Shown here: positions 1 to 8,727 of the stretch, in pieces
Position numbering within the stretch: position 1 is the first letter of the stretch
Layout: each line of letters begins with the position of its first letter
Source of the DNA: an uncultured Marinococcus sp.
Lineage (GTDB): Bacteria; Bacillota; Bacilli; Bacillales; Marinococcaceae
NCBI RefSeq assembly: GCF_947493875.1
Contig: NZ_CANLSU010000001.1
Location: forward strand, 248,001 to 312,000
Length of the DNA: 64,000 nucleotides
Reading direction: 5' to 3'
Translations under genes and position numbers: made by a program
The notes under the pieces: model-generated
Seen by the model: the letters and a program-made list of their open reading frames with translations, nothing else
Database searches by the model: none
What the model was told of the DNA's origin: nothing

Positions 1-450
1 ATTTTTGAAGAGCAGTACCTGAGCGGAGAGCTAGAAGTGGAGCTCGTTCCCCAGGGAACGCTTGCAGAGCGTATCCGGGCAGGCGGCGCCGGTATTCCCG
101 GCTTTTACACGCCGACTGGTGTAGGAACCCCGATTGCTGAAGGAAAAGAGCATAAAGTGATCGGCGGCAGACAGTGCATTCTTGAAGAGGCAATTCAGGG
201 AGATGCGGCTCTTGTGAAGGCATGGAAGGGCGATGCCTACGGGAATCTTATTTACCGGAAAACAGCCCGGAATTTTAATCCGCTGGCAGCAGCGGCAGGG
301 AAATTTACGATCGCAGAGGTGGAAGAGCTGGTTGACGTCGGTGAACTCGACCCGGACTTTATCCATACACCGAGTTTGTACGTTCAGCATCTTCTTGTCG
401 GCACCTCGTATGAAAAGCGCATCGAACGAAAAACGGTCCAGCAGGCATAA
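1..450 (+). CDS. scoA: 3-oxoacid CoA-transferase subunit A, 5' partial
   Basis: The reading frame is open from the first base, so the start codon lies outside the window. It transfers CoA from succinyl-CoA (or acetyl-CoA) to a 3-oxo acid such as acetoacetate, as the A chain of an A/B heteromer in the cytoplasm. The visible C-terminal 149 residues carry the family's [16 protein letters not shown] stretch and the closing block [18 protein letters not shown], both typical of subunit A. The stop is followed after 13 bases by subunit B, with an AAGGAGG site between them, so the two are co-translated. Succinyl-CoA versus acetyl-CoA as donor cannot be settled from this part. Confidence 0.92.
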   Translation: MFEEQYLSGELEVELVPQGTLAERIRAGGAGIPGFYTPTGVGTPIAEGKEHKVIGGRQCILEEAIQGDAALVKAWKGDAYGNLIYRKTARNFNPLAAAAGKFTIAEVEELVDVGELDPDFIHTPSLYVQHLLVGTSYEKRIERKTVQQA

Positions 451-463
451 AAGGAGGAAAACA

Positions 464-1126
464 ATGAGCAGTCAAAGAGAAAACATTATCCAGCGGGCGG
501 TCCAGGAAGTCGAAGACGGCACGATTGTGAATCTGGGCATTGGCATGCCGACAATGATTGCCAACTACATTCCGGCAGAGAAAAATATCTTTCTGCATTC
601 CGAAAACGGTCTGCTCGGCATCGGTCCGTATCCGGAGGAGGAAGACGTGGATGCAGATCTGATTAATGCCGGTAAAGAGACAGTAACCGTGAAGCAGGGA
701 GGTTCATTCTTTGATAACGCGGAATCCTTTGCCATGATTCGCGGTGGTCATATTGATCTTGCGATTCTCGGTGGCATGGAGGTGTCCGGGCAGGGAGATC
801 TTGCGAACTGGATGATTCCCGGAAAAATGGTTAAAGGCATGGGCGGTGCGATGGATATCGTGCAGGGAGCGCAAAAAGTAGTTATCATCATGACTCACAC
901 GAATAAAGAAGGAGAATCGAAAATCCGTACCGAATGCGCTCTGCCACTGACCGGCGAAAGGGTAGTGGACCGGTTGATTACAGATATGGCCGTTTTTGAT
1001 TTCACGCCGTCTGGCATGGTACTAAGAGAAGTACTGAACGGAGCAGATGTAAAAACCGTGGAGCAGTATACAGAGGCTCCTTTTACAATTGATGAAGCAC
1101 TGACAGACCGGGAGGGGAAACAATGA
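464..1126 (+). CDS. scoB: 3-oxoacid CoA-transferase subunit B
   Basis: Catalytic B chain of the CoA-transferase, 220 residues, normal for the family. The ATG at 464 follows AAGGAGG (451-457); the frame stays open upstream into scoA but has no better start. The motif NLGIGMPT is near residue 23, and SENG near 46-49 supplies the active-site glutamate (E47) that forms the CoA thioester in this family. Its last codon overlaps the thiolase start as ATGA, so CoA activation of a 3-oxo acid and its thiolytic cleavage are translationally coupled. With the downstream hydroxybutyrate dehydrogenase and permease, this fits catabolism of 3-hydroxybutyrate/acetoacetate to acetyl-CoA. Confidence 0.93.
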   Translation: MSSQRENIIQRAVQEVEDGTIVNLGIGMPTMIANYIPAEKNIFLHSENGLLGIGPYPEEEDVDADLINAGKETVTVKQGGSFFDNAESFAMIRGGHIDLAILGGMEVSGQGDLANWMIPGKMVKGMGGAMDIVQGAQKVVIIMTHTNKEGESKIRTECALPLTGERVVDRLITDMAVFDFTPSGMVLREVLNGADVKTVEQYTEAPFTIDEALTDREGKQ

Positions 1127-2310
1127 AGATGGAAGAGGTTCTGCTAGGCGGAGCGGTACGGACGCCAGTCGGCGGCTTTATGGGCAGCTTAAAGGACGTA
1201 CCGGCAGTGGATCTGGGGGCGCTTGTGATTGAAGAAGCGCTTGAACGTGCCGGTGTCCCGAAGGAAGAAGTGGATGAAGTTATTATGGGAAACGTGCTGC
1301 AGGCGGGGCTTGGGCAGAATCCTGCCCGTGTAGCTTCTTTAAAGGCCGGTCTTTCTGAAAACGTACCTGCGATGACCATAAATAAAGTATGCGGCTCCGG
1401 CTTGAAGGCTGTCCACCTGGCGGCTCAGGCCGTACTAACGGGCGATGCGGAGATCGTCGTTGCCGGCGGGATGGAAAACATGAGCCAGGCTCCCTATCTG
1501 CAGATGAACGCTCGCAGCGGCTTTGGCATGGGAGACCAGAAGCTGGTCGACAGCATGCTCCATGACGGACTGATGTGTGCGGTGGAAAACTATCATATGG
1601 GTGTGACAGCTGAAAACATTAACCATGAGTACGGCTTTACACGCGAAGAACAGGATACATTCGCCGCAGCCAGTCAGCAGAAGGCCACGGCAGCACGGGA
1701 TAACGGGGTATTTAAAGAAGAAATCGTGGCTGTGCGCGTGCCTCAGCGAAAGGGAGATGCTCTTGAGGTATCGCAGGACGAACACATCCGAAGTGGCACT
1801 ACGGTGGAAAAGCTCAAAAAATTAAAGCCGGCGTTTCAAAAGGATGGAAGCGTGACCGCAGGCAACGCCTCCGGCATCAATGACGGGGCTGCAGCAGTTA
1901 TTGTCATGAGCGGGAAGAAAGCGAAGGAGCTGGGCATTACAGGTATGGCTCGTATTGCCGGCAACGCGAGTGCTGCCGTGGATCCGAGCGTGATGGGGCT
2001 GGGACCGGTCCCGGCCATCCGAAAGGCTTTAGATAAAGCTTCTGTCTCGATGGAAGATATCGATCTGATTGAAGCAAACGAAGCGTTCGCCGCTCAGTCG
2101 CTTGCTGTACAGAGAGATTTGAATATTGATTCAGAAAAGCTGAACGTAAACGGGGGGGCAATCGCGTTAGGGCACCCTATCGGAGCAAGCGGCACAAGAA
2201 TTTTTGTGACCCTGCTTCATCAGATGAAGCGCCAGCAGGCAGATGTTGGACTGGCGGCGTTATGCATTGGAGGCGGCCAGGGCGTTGCCACCGTTGTAGA
2301 AAGAATTTAA
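1123..2310 (+). CDS. Acetyl-CoA C-acetyltransferase (thiolase)
   Basis: Splits acetoacetyl-CoA into two acetyl-CoA, or condenses them in reverse. The 395-residue length is standard for thiolase II. The nucleophilic cysteine is C90 in NKVCGSG; the second catalytic set is H351 in [10 protein letters not shown] and C381 in CIGGGQG. The start ATG overlaps the scoB stop. The gene ends the scoA-scoB-thiolase unit, and a terminator-like hairpin follows at 2338-2386. Narrow acetoacetyl-CoA use versus a longer beta-ketoacyl-CoA range cannot be decided from sequence, but the neighbours favour acetoacetyl-CoA. Confidence 0.95.
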   Translation: MKMEEVLLGGAVRTPVGGFMGSLKDVPAVDLGALVIEEALERAGVPKEEVDEVIMGNVLQAGLGQNPARVASLKAGLSENVPAMTINKVCGSGLKAVHLAAQAVLTGDAEIVVAGGMENMSQAPYLQMNARSGFGMGDQKLVDSMLHDGLMCAVENYHMGVTAENINHEYGFTREEQDTFAAASQQKATAARDNGVFKEEIVAVRVPQRKGDALEVSQDEHIRSGTTVEKLKKLKPAFQKDGSVTAGNASGINDGAAAVIVMSGKKAKELGITGMARIAGNASAAVDPSVMGLGPVPAIRKALDKASVSMEDIDLIEANEAFAAQSLAVQRDLNIDSEKLNVNGGAIALGHPIGASGTRIFVTLLHQMKRQQADVGLAALCIGGGQGVATVVERI

Positions 2311-2337
2311 GCAAGTGCTGAATATAAGTAATGGGAA

Positions 2338-2386
2338 ACATCTCTGGGCCGTGATCGCTGAGCGGCCGCCGGAGGTGTTTTCTTTT
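2338..2386 (+). terminator. Intrinsic terminator after thiolase
   Basis: ACATCTC pairs with GAGGTGT (one G-T pair) and GGCC with GGCC further in; the hairpin runs straight into TTTTCTTTT. It separates the CoA-transferase/thiolase unit from the sigma-54 activator. Confidence 0.65.
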
Positions 2387-2472
2387 GATAAAGGTTCCTG
2401 AACTATTGAAAAAATCCGCGGGAGCGTTACTATTTAATCAGTAACGTCAGCCTTAATAATGGGGTGGGAGTC

Positions 2473-3840
2473 ATGAAACATATAGAGGGCATGGAGCATA
2501 TTTGCAGCATATTGTTCGGCAGCCTGCATCATTGTGTGGTTATTGTCGATGAGCAGGGGATCATCACGTATATGAATGAACGCTATTATGAATTTCTCGG
2601 CACCAGCGCTGCCAGAACGCTCGGGCGTCATGTAACAGAGGTGATAGAAAACACACGCATGCATCTTGTAGTGGCTTCAGGAGAAGCAGAAAAAGCGAAC
2701 ATGCAGTACATCAGAGGCAGTTATATGATTGCCGACCGCGTGCCTTTATATGAAGGCGGCCGTATTATCGGTGCTCTGGGACTGGTCATGTTCCGGGACA
2801 GAAAAGAATGGGCGGAAATGAACCAGCACATTAAAACACTAATGCTTGAGCTTGAATCGTATCAAAAGCAGGTGGAGCAGCTGAACGGAACGTCTTATTC
2901 GCTGCACGATGCGCTCAGCGTCTCCCCGGAAATGGAAGAGGTAAAACGAAACGTGCGTAAAGTGGCTTCAAGTGACGTATCCGTACTTCTACGCGGAGAA
3001 ACGGGAACCGGGAAGGAATTATTTGCCCAGGGTCTGCATAAGCTAAGCGAGAGAAGCATGAAGCCTTTCGTAAAAGTAAACTGCGCTGCGATACCTGGTG
3101 ATTTGCTGGAGTCTGAGCTGTTTGGCTACGAGGAAGGAGCATTTACCGGGGCGAAAAAGGGAGGAAAGCCGGGGAAATTCCAGCTGGCTGACCAGGGAAC
3201 CATTTTTCTGGATGAGATAGGCGATATGCCGCTGAACACCCAGGTGAAAATTCTGCGTGTACTCCAGGAGGGCGAAATTGAGCCGCTCGGAGCCCGCGGT
3301 CCGAGACAGGTGGACGTCCGGGTAGTGGCGGCCACGAATCAGCCGCTCGAGCAGCTGATGGATACGCAGCAGTTCCGGGAGGATCTGTACTACCGGATTA
3401 ACGTTATTTCCTTTACGATTCCTGCGCTGCGGAATCGTCCGGAGGATATCCCACTGCTCAGCAGGTTCATGCTTCAAAAAGCTACGAAAAGACTGGGCAA
3501 ACGAATTACGGCGTTCGATCAGCAGGTGCTTGACCACTTTCTGAGTTACTCCTGGCCGGGCAATGTACGGGAACTCGAAAATACCATTGAGGCCGCCGTG
3601 CATCTTACCGAAGGAGAAACAATTCAGCTGAGTGATCTTCCTGAACGCATGACGGATAGGAGAGTGACAGGCGCCGAACGGGAAACGAAGCCGTTAAAGC
3701 AGGTGTTGGCCGAAGCAGAGAAGCAAGCGGTGAAGCAGGCCCTAAAGGAAGCGGAGGGAGATAAGCGGACAGCCTGTGATCTGCTCGGAATAGGAAAATC
3801 CAATCTTTATAATAAAATCATGAAATACGGACTGGAATAA
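2473..3840 (+). CDS. Sigma-54-dependent transcriptional activator (PAS-AAA+-Fis HTH)
   Basis: Bacterial enhancer-binding protein that uses ATP to open sigma-54 promoters. A PAS domain spans about residues 8-110, followed by a linker. The AAA+ domain has the P-loop GETGTGKE (175-182) and the sigma-54 contact loop GAFTGA (222-227). A Fis-type helix-turn-helix closes the protein (about 415-455). The ATG at 2473 was preferred over an in-frame GTG at 2464 because the G-rich GGGGTGGGAG lies just before it. The gene is followed by a terminator and then a -24/-12 promoter at 3967 driving the dehydrogenase and permease, its probable target. The PAS domain is the likely sensor; its ligand is unknown. 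A close paralogue is encoded at 18805. Confidence 0.93.
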   Translation: MKHIEGMEHICSILFGSLHHCVVIVDEQGIITYMNERYYEFLGTSAARTLGRHVTEVIENTRMHLVVASGEAEKANMQYIRGSYMIADRVPLYEGGRIIGALGLVMFRDRKEWAEMNQHIKTLMLELESYQKQVEQLNGTSYSLHDALSVSPEMEEVKRNVRKVASSDVSVLLRGETGTGKELFAQGLHKLSERSMKPFVKVNCAAIPGDLLESELFGYEEGAFTGAKKGGKPGKFQLADQGTIFLDEIGDMPLNTQVKILRVLQEGEIEPLGARGPRQVDVRVVAATNQPLEQLMDTQQFREDLYYRINVISFTIPALRNRPEDIPLLSRFMLQKATKRLGKRITAFDQQVLDHFLSYSWPGNVRELENTIEAAVHLTEGETIQLSDLPERMTDRRVTGAERETKPLKQVLAEAEKQAVKQALKEAEGDKRTACDLLGIGKSNLYNKIMKYGLE

Positions 3841-3867
3841 CATATAAATATTCCATGTTTACGGAAG

Positions 3868-3903
3868 CCATTCCATCACTTTGGAATGGTTTTCTTTTTT
3901 TAA
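3868..3903 (+). terminator. Terminator and possible activator-binding palindrome
   Basis: CCATTCCA and TGGAATGG form an 8-bp stem followed by TTTTCTTTTTT. It ends the activator transcript. It also lies about 80-100 bases upstream of the -24/-12 promoter, where an enhancer for the activator would be expected, and further TTCC/GGAA half-sites lie at 3851-3866. A double role is an inference. Confidence 0.7.
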
Positions 3904-3966
3904 ATTTATTTTCACGAAAAGGGGCAGTAACGGTGGGGTTCAAGGCAGGGACAGGAAAAATAATTT

Positions 3967-3982
3967 TGGCATGGTTCTTGCA
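3967..3982 (+). promoter_or_regulatory. Sigma-54 (-24/-12) promoter
   Basis: TGGCAT-N5-TTGCA matches the sigma-54 consensus with exactly ten bases between the invariant GG (3968-3969) and GC (3980-3981). It lies about 80 bases upstream of the hydroxybutyrate dehydrogenase start and directly downstream of a sigma-54 activator gene. Confidence 0.88.
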
Positions 3983-4062
3983 AATATATAAAAAGAGAAC
4001 GCTTTCAGCATATGTTCATTTTTGAAAGCGATTACTTAAAATTTATCAGGAGTGATACGCAT

Positions 4063-4839
4063 ATGGTTCAAGGAAGAGTTGTATTCATCACAGGGGCAGC
4101 CAGCGGTATAGGGCTTGCCATTGGAAAAGCCTTTGCCCGTCAGCAGGCAAAGGTGGTACTGACAGATATTGATAAAGACAAAGTGCAGAAGGCCGCTGCT
4201 GAAATTGCTGATGAGGGCCTATCCTGCATCGGCCTGGCCTGCAATGTTACCAACGAAGATGCGGTGGACGAGGCTTTTGCAGAAACACTACGAGTGTTCG
4301 GCCGGCTGGATATTCTCATTAATAACGCTGGGATGCAGTACGTGGCAAAGCTCGAAGATTTTCCTACAGAAACCTTTGAAAAAATGACCAGAATTATGCT
4401 GACAGCGCCTTTCTCCATGATCAAAAAAGCAGTTCCGATCATGAAGGAACAAAAGCACGGCCGCATCATTAACATGTCTTCGATCAATGGGGTGATCGGC
4501 TTTGCCGGAAAAGCGGGATATAACAGTGCCAAGCACGGATTAATCGGTCTCACAAAAGTAGCGGCTTTAGAGGGAGCAGAGCATGGAATCACGGTAAATG
4601 CTCTCTGTCCGGGATACGTGGATACACCGCTCGTCCGTAATCAGCTGGAGGATCTGGCGGCAGACCGGGGTGTTACTTTGGAAAAAGTACTGGAGGAGGT
4701 TATCTATCCGCTCGTACCGCAGAAACGCCTGCTCGATCCCCAGGAAGTAGCAGACTATGCTTTATTTTTAGCCGGGGACCAGGCGAAAAGCGTAACCGGG
4801 CAGAGCGTATTAATTGATGGAGGCTATACGGCGCAGTAG
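4063..4839 (+). CDS. bdhA: 3-hydroxybutyrate dehydrogenase (SDR family)
   Basis: NAD-dependent oxidation of D-3-hydroxybutyrate to acetoacetate, by a classical short-chain dehydrogenase of 258 residues, the usual length. TGAASGIG near residue 10 binds the dinucleotide, NNAG stabilises the fold, and the Ser/Tyr/Lys triad is in SSINGVIG and YNSAK. The C-terminal RLLDPQEVADYALFLAG and IDGGYTAQ resemble hydroxybutyrate dehydrogenases rather than general SDRs. ATG 4063 was chosen because AGGAG stands ten bases upstream; the frame also opens at 4012 without a ribosome-binding site. It is transcribed from the sigma-54 promoter at 3967 together with the GntP permease. Confidence 0.85.
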   Translation: MVQGRVVFITGAASGIGLAIGKAFARQQAKVVLTDIDKDKVQKAAAEIADEGLSCIGLACNVTNEDAVDEAFAETLRVFGRLDILINNAGMQYVAKLEDFPTETFEKMTRIMLTAPFSMIKKAVPIMKEQKHGRIINMSSINGVIGFAGKAGYNSAKHGLIGLTKVAALEGAEHGITVNALCPGYVDTPLVRNQLEDLAADRGVTLEKVLEEVIYPLVPQKRLLDPQEVADYALFLAGDQAKSVTGQSVLIDGGYTAQ

Positions 4840-4875
4840 TCTGCGTTTATTTAAGATAGAAAAGGAGGAAAAATA

Positions 4876-6159
4876 ATGCTTGGAATATTGTTAGGCTTAA
4901 TAACATTAATGGTTCTCGCTTATTTAGGCTGGTCCATCATCTGGGTGGCACCGGTGGCAGCAGGCATTGTAGCGCTGACCGGAGGACTTAATCTGCTTGA
5001 TGCATATACAGGTACCTACATGAGCGGCTTCGTTGATTTCGCACAAAGCTGGTTTCCGGTATTTATGCTCGGCGCCATCTTCGGAAAGCTGATGGAGGAC
5101 ACCGGGATGGCACGCTCTGTTGCTGGGGCACTGACAAAGCTGATTGGCACGAATCGTGCGATTTTGGGCGTCCTGGTGGCTTCTGCAGTGCTTACTTACG
5201 GCGGTGTCAGTCTGTTTGTTGTTATTTTCGCTGTCTATCCGCTTGCTCTTTCTTTATTCAGAGAAGCAGATATCAGCCGCCGGCTGCTTCCGCCGACAGT
5301 GGCATTAGGGGCGTTTACGTTTACAATGACGGCGCTGCCGGGGACGCCGCAGATTCAAAATCTGATCCCTATCGAGTATTTTCGTACAAGCGCCACAGCC
5401 GCACCGTTAATGGGCATCATTGCGGCCCTGGTGATGGCAGTGGGGGGCTACCTTTATTTGCGGTGGCGTGAAAGGCAGATGACAGCAAAGGGAGAGCATT
5501 TCACTGAACCGAAGGACAAGAGCATGATGGAAAAAGAAGAACAGGCCCCGCCATTTATGCTCTCGGTTCTGCCATTGATTACAGTGCTTTTAACGCTGAA
5601 TCTTTTCGGATGGGATATTGTGGTGGCGCTTTTGACAGGCATCGTACTTATAATGCTTCTTAACCTGAGTAAATTTAAAAAGTTTGTACCTGCCGTTAAC
5701 GGAGGAGCGAGCGGTTCCGTACTAGCCATCATTAATACGAGTGCAGCTGTAGGATTTGGGAGCGTAGTAAGGGAGGTGCCGGGGTTTGACCAGCTGACTT
5801 CATTATTAATGGGAGTCCGCGGCAATCCGTTAATTTCCGAAGCTATAGCCGTTAACATCCTGGCAGGGTCGACAGGGTCGGCTTCCGGCGGTATGGGGAT
5901 TGCGCTCGAAGCACTTGGTGAAGAATACTACCAGATAGCAATGAATACAGGAATTGACCCCGAGGCATTTCACCGTATTGCTTCGCTTTCTTCAGGGGGG
6001 CTCGATGCTCTTCCACACAACGGGGCGGTACTTACCTTGCTGACGATTACAGGCATGAGCCATAAAGACAGCTATAAAGATATTTTCGTCGTCGCTGTAT
6101 TGATTCCAATTATCTCCGTAATTATCGTTATCCTGCTTAACACGATTGGGATTCTGTAG
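4876..6159 (+). CDS. GntP-family permease, probably for hydroxybutyrate or related acid
   Basis: Integral membrane transporter of 427 residues with about twelve hydrophobic segments. The family-typical YGGVSLFVVIFAVYPLALSL and GSTGSASGGMGIALEA stretches are present. GntP members carry gluconate or other short hydroxy acids with protons. A good AAAGGAGG precedes the ATG. Placement 36 bases after hydroxybutyrate dehydrogenase, and under the same sigma-54 promoter, suggests 3-hydroxybutyrate uptake; that substrate is inferred from context. A second GntP permease in an analogous module lies at 21946. Confidence 0.88.
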   Translation: MLGILLGLITLMVLAYLGWSIIWVAPVAAGIVALTGGLNLLDAYTGTYMSGFVDFAQSWFPVFMLGAIFGKLMEDTGMARSVAGALTKLIGTNRAILGVLVASAVLTYGGVSLFVVIFAVYPLALSLFREADISRRLLPPTVALGAFTFTMTALPGTPQIQNLIPIEYFRTSATAAPLMGIIAALVMAVGGYLYLRWRERQMTAKGEHFTEPKDKSMMEKEEQAPPFMLSVLPLITVLLTLNLFGWDIVVALLTGIVLIMLLNLSKFKKFVPAVNGGASGSVLAIINTSAAVGFGSVVREVPGFDQLTSLLMGVRGNPLISEAIAVNILAGSTGSASGGMGIALEALGEEYYQIAMNTGIDPEAFHRIASLSSGGLDALPHNGAVLTLLTITGMSHKDSYKDIFVVAVLIPIISVIIVILLNTIGIL

Positions 6160-6276
6160 CCAAAGAAAAAATTTTTTACGGAGAAATTAGACATTTAAAT
6201 ATATGTATATTGAAGATTTTAGGTTTCAAAATATTAGGCCGCTTGCCACTGCTGGATAAAAGGTTAAGTAAGCATA

Positions 6277-6310
6277 AAATCCCTCTGTTTTTCGCGCAGA
6301 GGGATTTTTC
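6277..6310. terminator. Bidirectional terminator
   Basis: AAAATCCCTCTG pairs with CAGAGGGATTTT around a 9-base loop, with T-runs available on both strands. It serves the permease on the plus strand and the FMN reductase-like gene on the minus strand. Confidence 0.85.
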
Positions 6311-6326
6311 TACCGTGCATTAATTT

Positions 6327-6956
6327 TTATGCCTTCATCATATTTCCTTCCGGTGGGATAGGGTGGGCCTTGAAAAACGAAGCCAGATGCCATGTGTTGT
6401 AGGCAAGCATCTCCACGTGTTTTTTTGTAAAAGCGTTCTCTTTTCCGTGACCATCCATATAGGAGGGACCCGGGCCGGCTTCACCCACCCAGTAAGCATC
6501 CACGTTTGGAGGAATAGTGAAGCCAATGTGGGAGAGCGCGTATAAAATTGAAGCCGAGGCGTGCTTTGCACCGTCTTCATTTCCTGTAACGACAACGCCG
6601 CCAACTTTGTTGTAGTAAATGGCCTGGCCGGAAGCGTTGGTTTCACCGCTGCTGCCATAAAGACGTTCAATGGTAAGTGTGGCCAGACTGCTTTTTTCAC
6701 CCAGCCATAGAGGTGTTCCGATAATAACAATGTCTGCCTTTTGCACTTCTTCAAAGATTTTCGGCCACTCGTCTCCATTTCCCATATTGCCGCTGATGCC
6801 ATACGGAATATAATAATCAGCAAGCCGGATGGTTTTTGTTTCCACACCTTTACTTTTTAAAATACCTAGCACTTCATCCGAAAGAGCCTCAGTGTGGGAC
6901 GGCTCCTCGGAACCCTTCAGGGAAGCGTTTAGCACCAGGGCATAAAGACGGCTCAT
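6327..6956 (-). CDS. NAD(P)H-dependent FMN reductase/flavodoxin-fold protein
   Basis: Flavodoxin-like fold, 209 residues. The N-terminus has the flavin-phosphate segment LVLNASLKGSEEPSHTE, followed by DIVIIGTPLWLG and the GGVVVTGNEDGAKH loop typical of NADPH-dependent FMN reductases and NAD(P)H:quinone oxidoreductase-like proteins. The ATG at 6956 was chosen because AAGGAGAG lies just upstream; an earlier ATG (6983) has no such site. It is monocistronic and convergent with the permease. The physiological acceptor is unknown. Confidence 0.8.
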   Translation of the reverse strand: MSRLYALVLNASLKGSEEPSHTEALSDEVLGILKSKGVETKTIRLADYYIPYGISGNMGNGDEWPKIFEEVQKADIVIIGTPLWLGEKSSLATLTIERLYGSSGETNASGQAIYYNKVGGVVVTGNEDGAKHASASILYALSHIGFTIPPNVDAYWVGEAGPGPSYMDGHGKENAFTKKHVEMLAYNTWHLASFFKAHPIPPEGNMMKA

Positions 6957-7057
6957 AAAACATCTCTCCTTATTATTCATCACGTGGATGAAATATAGGC
7001 CGGCAAATGAACGCTGCTTTTGAGGATTATGTATAGATTATACCTGTTATATAAGAA

Positions 7058-7101
7058 AAAATCCGTCCAGTTCGCGTTTGCTGCGAGCCGGGCGGATTTT
7101 G
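7058..7101. terminator. Bidirectional terminator
   Basis: AAAATCCGTCC pairs with GGGCGGATTTT around an inner GCGAGC-type stem, with A/T runs at both ends. It lies in the 170-base gap between the FMN reductase-like gene and the haloacid dehalogenase gene and probably ends the latter (minus strand). Confidence 0.75.
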
Positions 7102-7126
7102 TGTGTTGATATTTGTTTAAAGCAAC

Positions 7127-7792
7127 TCAGCTTTCAATCAATGGAGTGAGCGTGGTGTAGTGATAATCAGGAGGCAGCTGCAACTCTTCGGTTGGCTGCT
7201 CACTGCGATTGACCCAGGCCGTAGTGAATCCAAACGCTTTAGCACCGCTGATGTCCCACCCATTGCTCGATAGAAAGGTGATTTCATGACGCGGCACGCG
7301 GGCGGTATCTAATACGAGCTGATACGATGCCGGAGAGGGTTTAAACTGTTTAATGTCATCGACACTGATGACGTGGTCGAGATAGTCGTTCAGCCCAGCC
7401 TGTTCCAGCAGTGGCTCGAGCATGTCTCTTGACCCGTTACTGAAAACGATCAGGGTGGCGGACTGCTCTTTTAACTTCTTCAAAACGTGCAGGCTTTCTT
7501 CAAATAGCGTTAAATGATTGTATGCCTTCATCAGCTTTTGTTCGGTTTCCTCTGTCCAGTCGGCGTGATGGGCAGCTAAAGAGAACCGCAGCGCGTCTTT
7601 TGTAACAGAGGAAAAGGGAACGTATTTCCCCATCGCCTGGCGGAGAAAGGAGTACTGGATCTGCTTTTGTCTCCAAAGCTGGCCAATGCTTTCTCCCTGG
7701 CCGGGAAAATGCTCTTCACAAGTAGCATCGACCGACTGAATATTAAACAGTGTTCCATAAACATCAAAGGCAAAAATAGAATTGGAGGACAT
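7127..7792 (-). CDS. Haloacid dehalogenase, type II (HAD superfamily)
   Basis: A 221-residue protein of the L-2-haloacid dehalogenase family, which hydrolyses 2-haloalkanoic acids through an aspartyl ester. FDVYGTLFN places the nucleophile at D10. QLWRQKQIQYSFLR is the family's substrate-side helix, FSNGS is motif II, KPSPASY carries the motif III lysine, and SSNGWDISGAKAFG is the type II signature. That arginine-rich block and the SSN motif distinguish it from ordinary phosphatases. True dehalogenation in vivo is unproven. Confidence 0.85.
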   Translation of the reverse strand: MSSNSIFAFDVYGTLFNIQSVDATCEEHFPGQGESIGQLWRQKQIQYSFLRQAMGKYVPFSSVTKDALRFSLAAHHADWTEETEQKLMKAYNHLTLFEESLHVLKKLKEQSATLIVFSNGSRDMLEPLLEQAGLNDYLDHVISVDDIKQFKPSPASYQLVLDTARVPRHEITFLSSNGWDISGAKAFGFTTAWVNRSEQPTEELQLPPDYHYTTLTPLIES

Positions 7793-7854
7793 AGAAAAGC
7801 TCCTTTTTTAATTTATATTTTCGGCATAGACATATTTAAAAGCGTATGGACATG

Positions 7855-8628
7855 TCACAGCCCAAATGAAGTCATGCCGCCGTCAATGTAAATGTTTTGG
7901 CCGTTAACATAGCTCGAACCGGGAGCCGCCAGATATAGAACGGAGGTTTTGAGCTCATCGAGACGGCCGGTACGCTGGACCGGGGTGCGCTGTTCAACGG
8001 AATGCCGGAAATCGTCGTCTTCAAGGGAGCCGGCATTAAAATCTGTTTTAAAGAACCATGGGCTGATCGCATTCACCGTAATACCGTACGGGGCAAGCTC
8101 GCCCGACAACTGTTTGGTAAATTGGATAAGGCCTGCCTTGCTCGGACCATAGACAGAGCTGAAGAACAAGCTTACGCCGCCGGCAACCGAAGCCGTATTC
8201 ACAATACGGCCGTAATTAGCTTGTTTCATGTGGGGAACGACCGCCTGAGTCATTAGGAAGGCAGACTTCAGGTTCGTATTGAACACATGCTCCCAGTCTT
8301 CTTCGCTTATATCTTCCACTTTGCCATAAGCGGCGGTGCCGGCATTATTAACAAGCACATCGATGCGGCCGAAGTCGTTCATAATACGTGAGACGGTCTG
8401 GGAGACCTGATCTTTGTCCGTTACGTCACAGACAAGCGGAGTCACTTCCGCGTTTGTTTCACTCCTGATTTCGTCAGCTGCATCTTCGATTTTGCTTTGG
8501 GTACGACCAAGAATAACCACGTGGGCTTCAGCGCCAGCCAGTGTTTCGGCCATTGCTTTTCCAATGCCGCTGCCTCCACCGGTTACAACTGCGACCTGTT
8601 GGGAAAGAGAAAATAAATTCATAGACAT
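7855..8628 (-). CDS. SDR-family oxidoreductase
   Basis: Classical short-chain dehydrogenase/reductase, 257 residues. TGGGSGIG (near residue 16) binds NAD(P), NNAGTAAYG follows, the serine is in NTASVAGG and the Tyr/Lys pair is in YGPSK. The C-terminus GQNIYIDGGMTSFGL is typical of gluconate 5-dehydrogenase-like members. The first ATG was kept because AAAGGATCG stands about nine bases upstream; a second ATG two codons later is possible. The substrate is not recognisable. Confidence 0.82.
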   Translation of the reverse strand: MSMNLFSLSQQVAVVTGGGSGIGKAMAETLAGAEAHVVILGRTQSKIEDAADEIRSETNAEVTPLVCDVTDKDQVSQTVSRIMNDFGRIDVLVNNAGTAAYGKVEDISEEDWEHVFNTNLKSAFLMTQAVVPHMKQANYGRIVNTASVAGGVSLFFSSVYGPSKAGLIQFTKQLSGELAPYGITVNAISPWFFKTDFNAGSLEDDDFRHSVEQRTPVQRTGRLDELKTSVLYLAAPGSSYVNGQNIYIDGGMTSFGL

Positions 8629-8669
8629 ACTATCGATCCTTTCATTTTTGATTCTAAAGAAAATACTGA

Positions 8670-8707
8670 AAGAGAAAACAGGAATACCCTGTACGGATAC
8701 CCCTGTT
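8670..8707 (-). terminator. Probable terminator of the TVP38-type gene
   Basis: Read on the minus strand, AACAGG pairs with CCTGTT around a loop of about 18 bases and is followed by TTCTCTTTC. The stem is short, so confidence is moderate. Confidence 0.45.
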
Positions 8708-8727
8708 GCTATTCATTCAATCATCCT

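Noticed and set aside
233-463. Upstream extension of scoB to a start at 233
   Set aside because: It would overlap the end of scoA in another frame. The ATG at 464 has AAGGAGG and gives the standard protein length.
3043-3603. Antisense open frame across the first sigma-54 activator
   Set aside because: No ribosome-binding site or recognisable motif; the sense strand encodes the conserved AAA+ domain.
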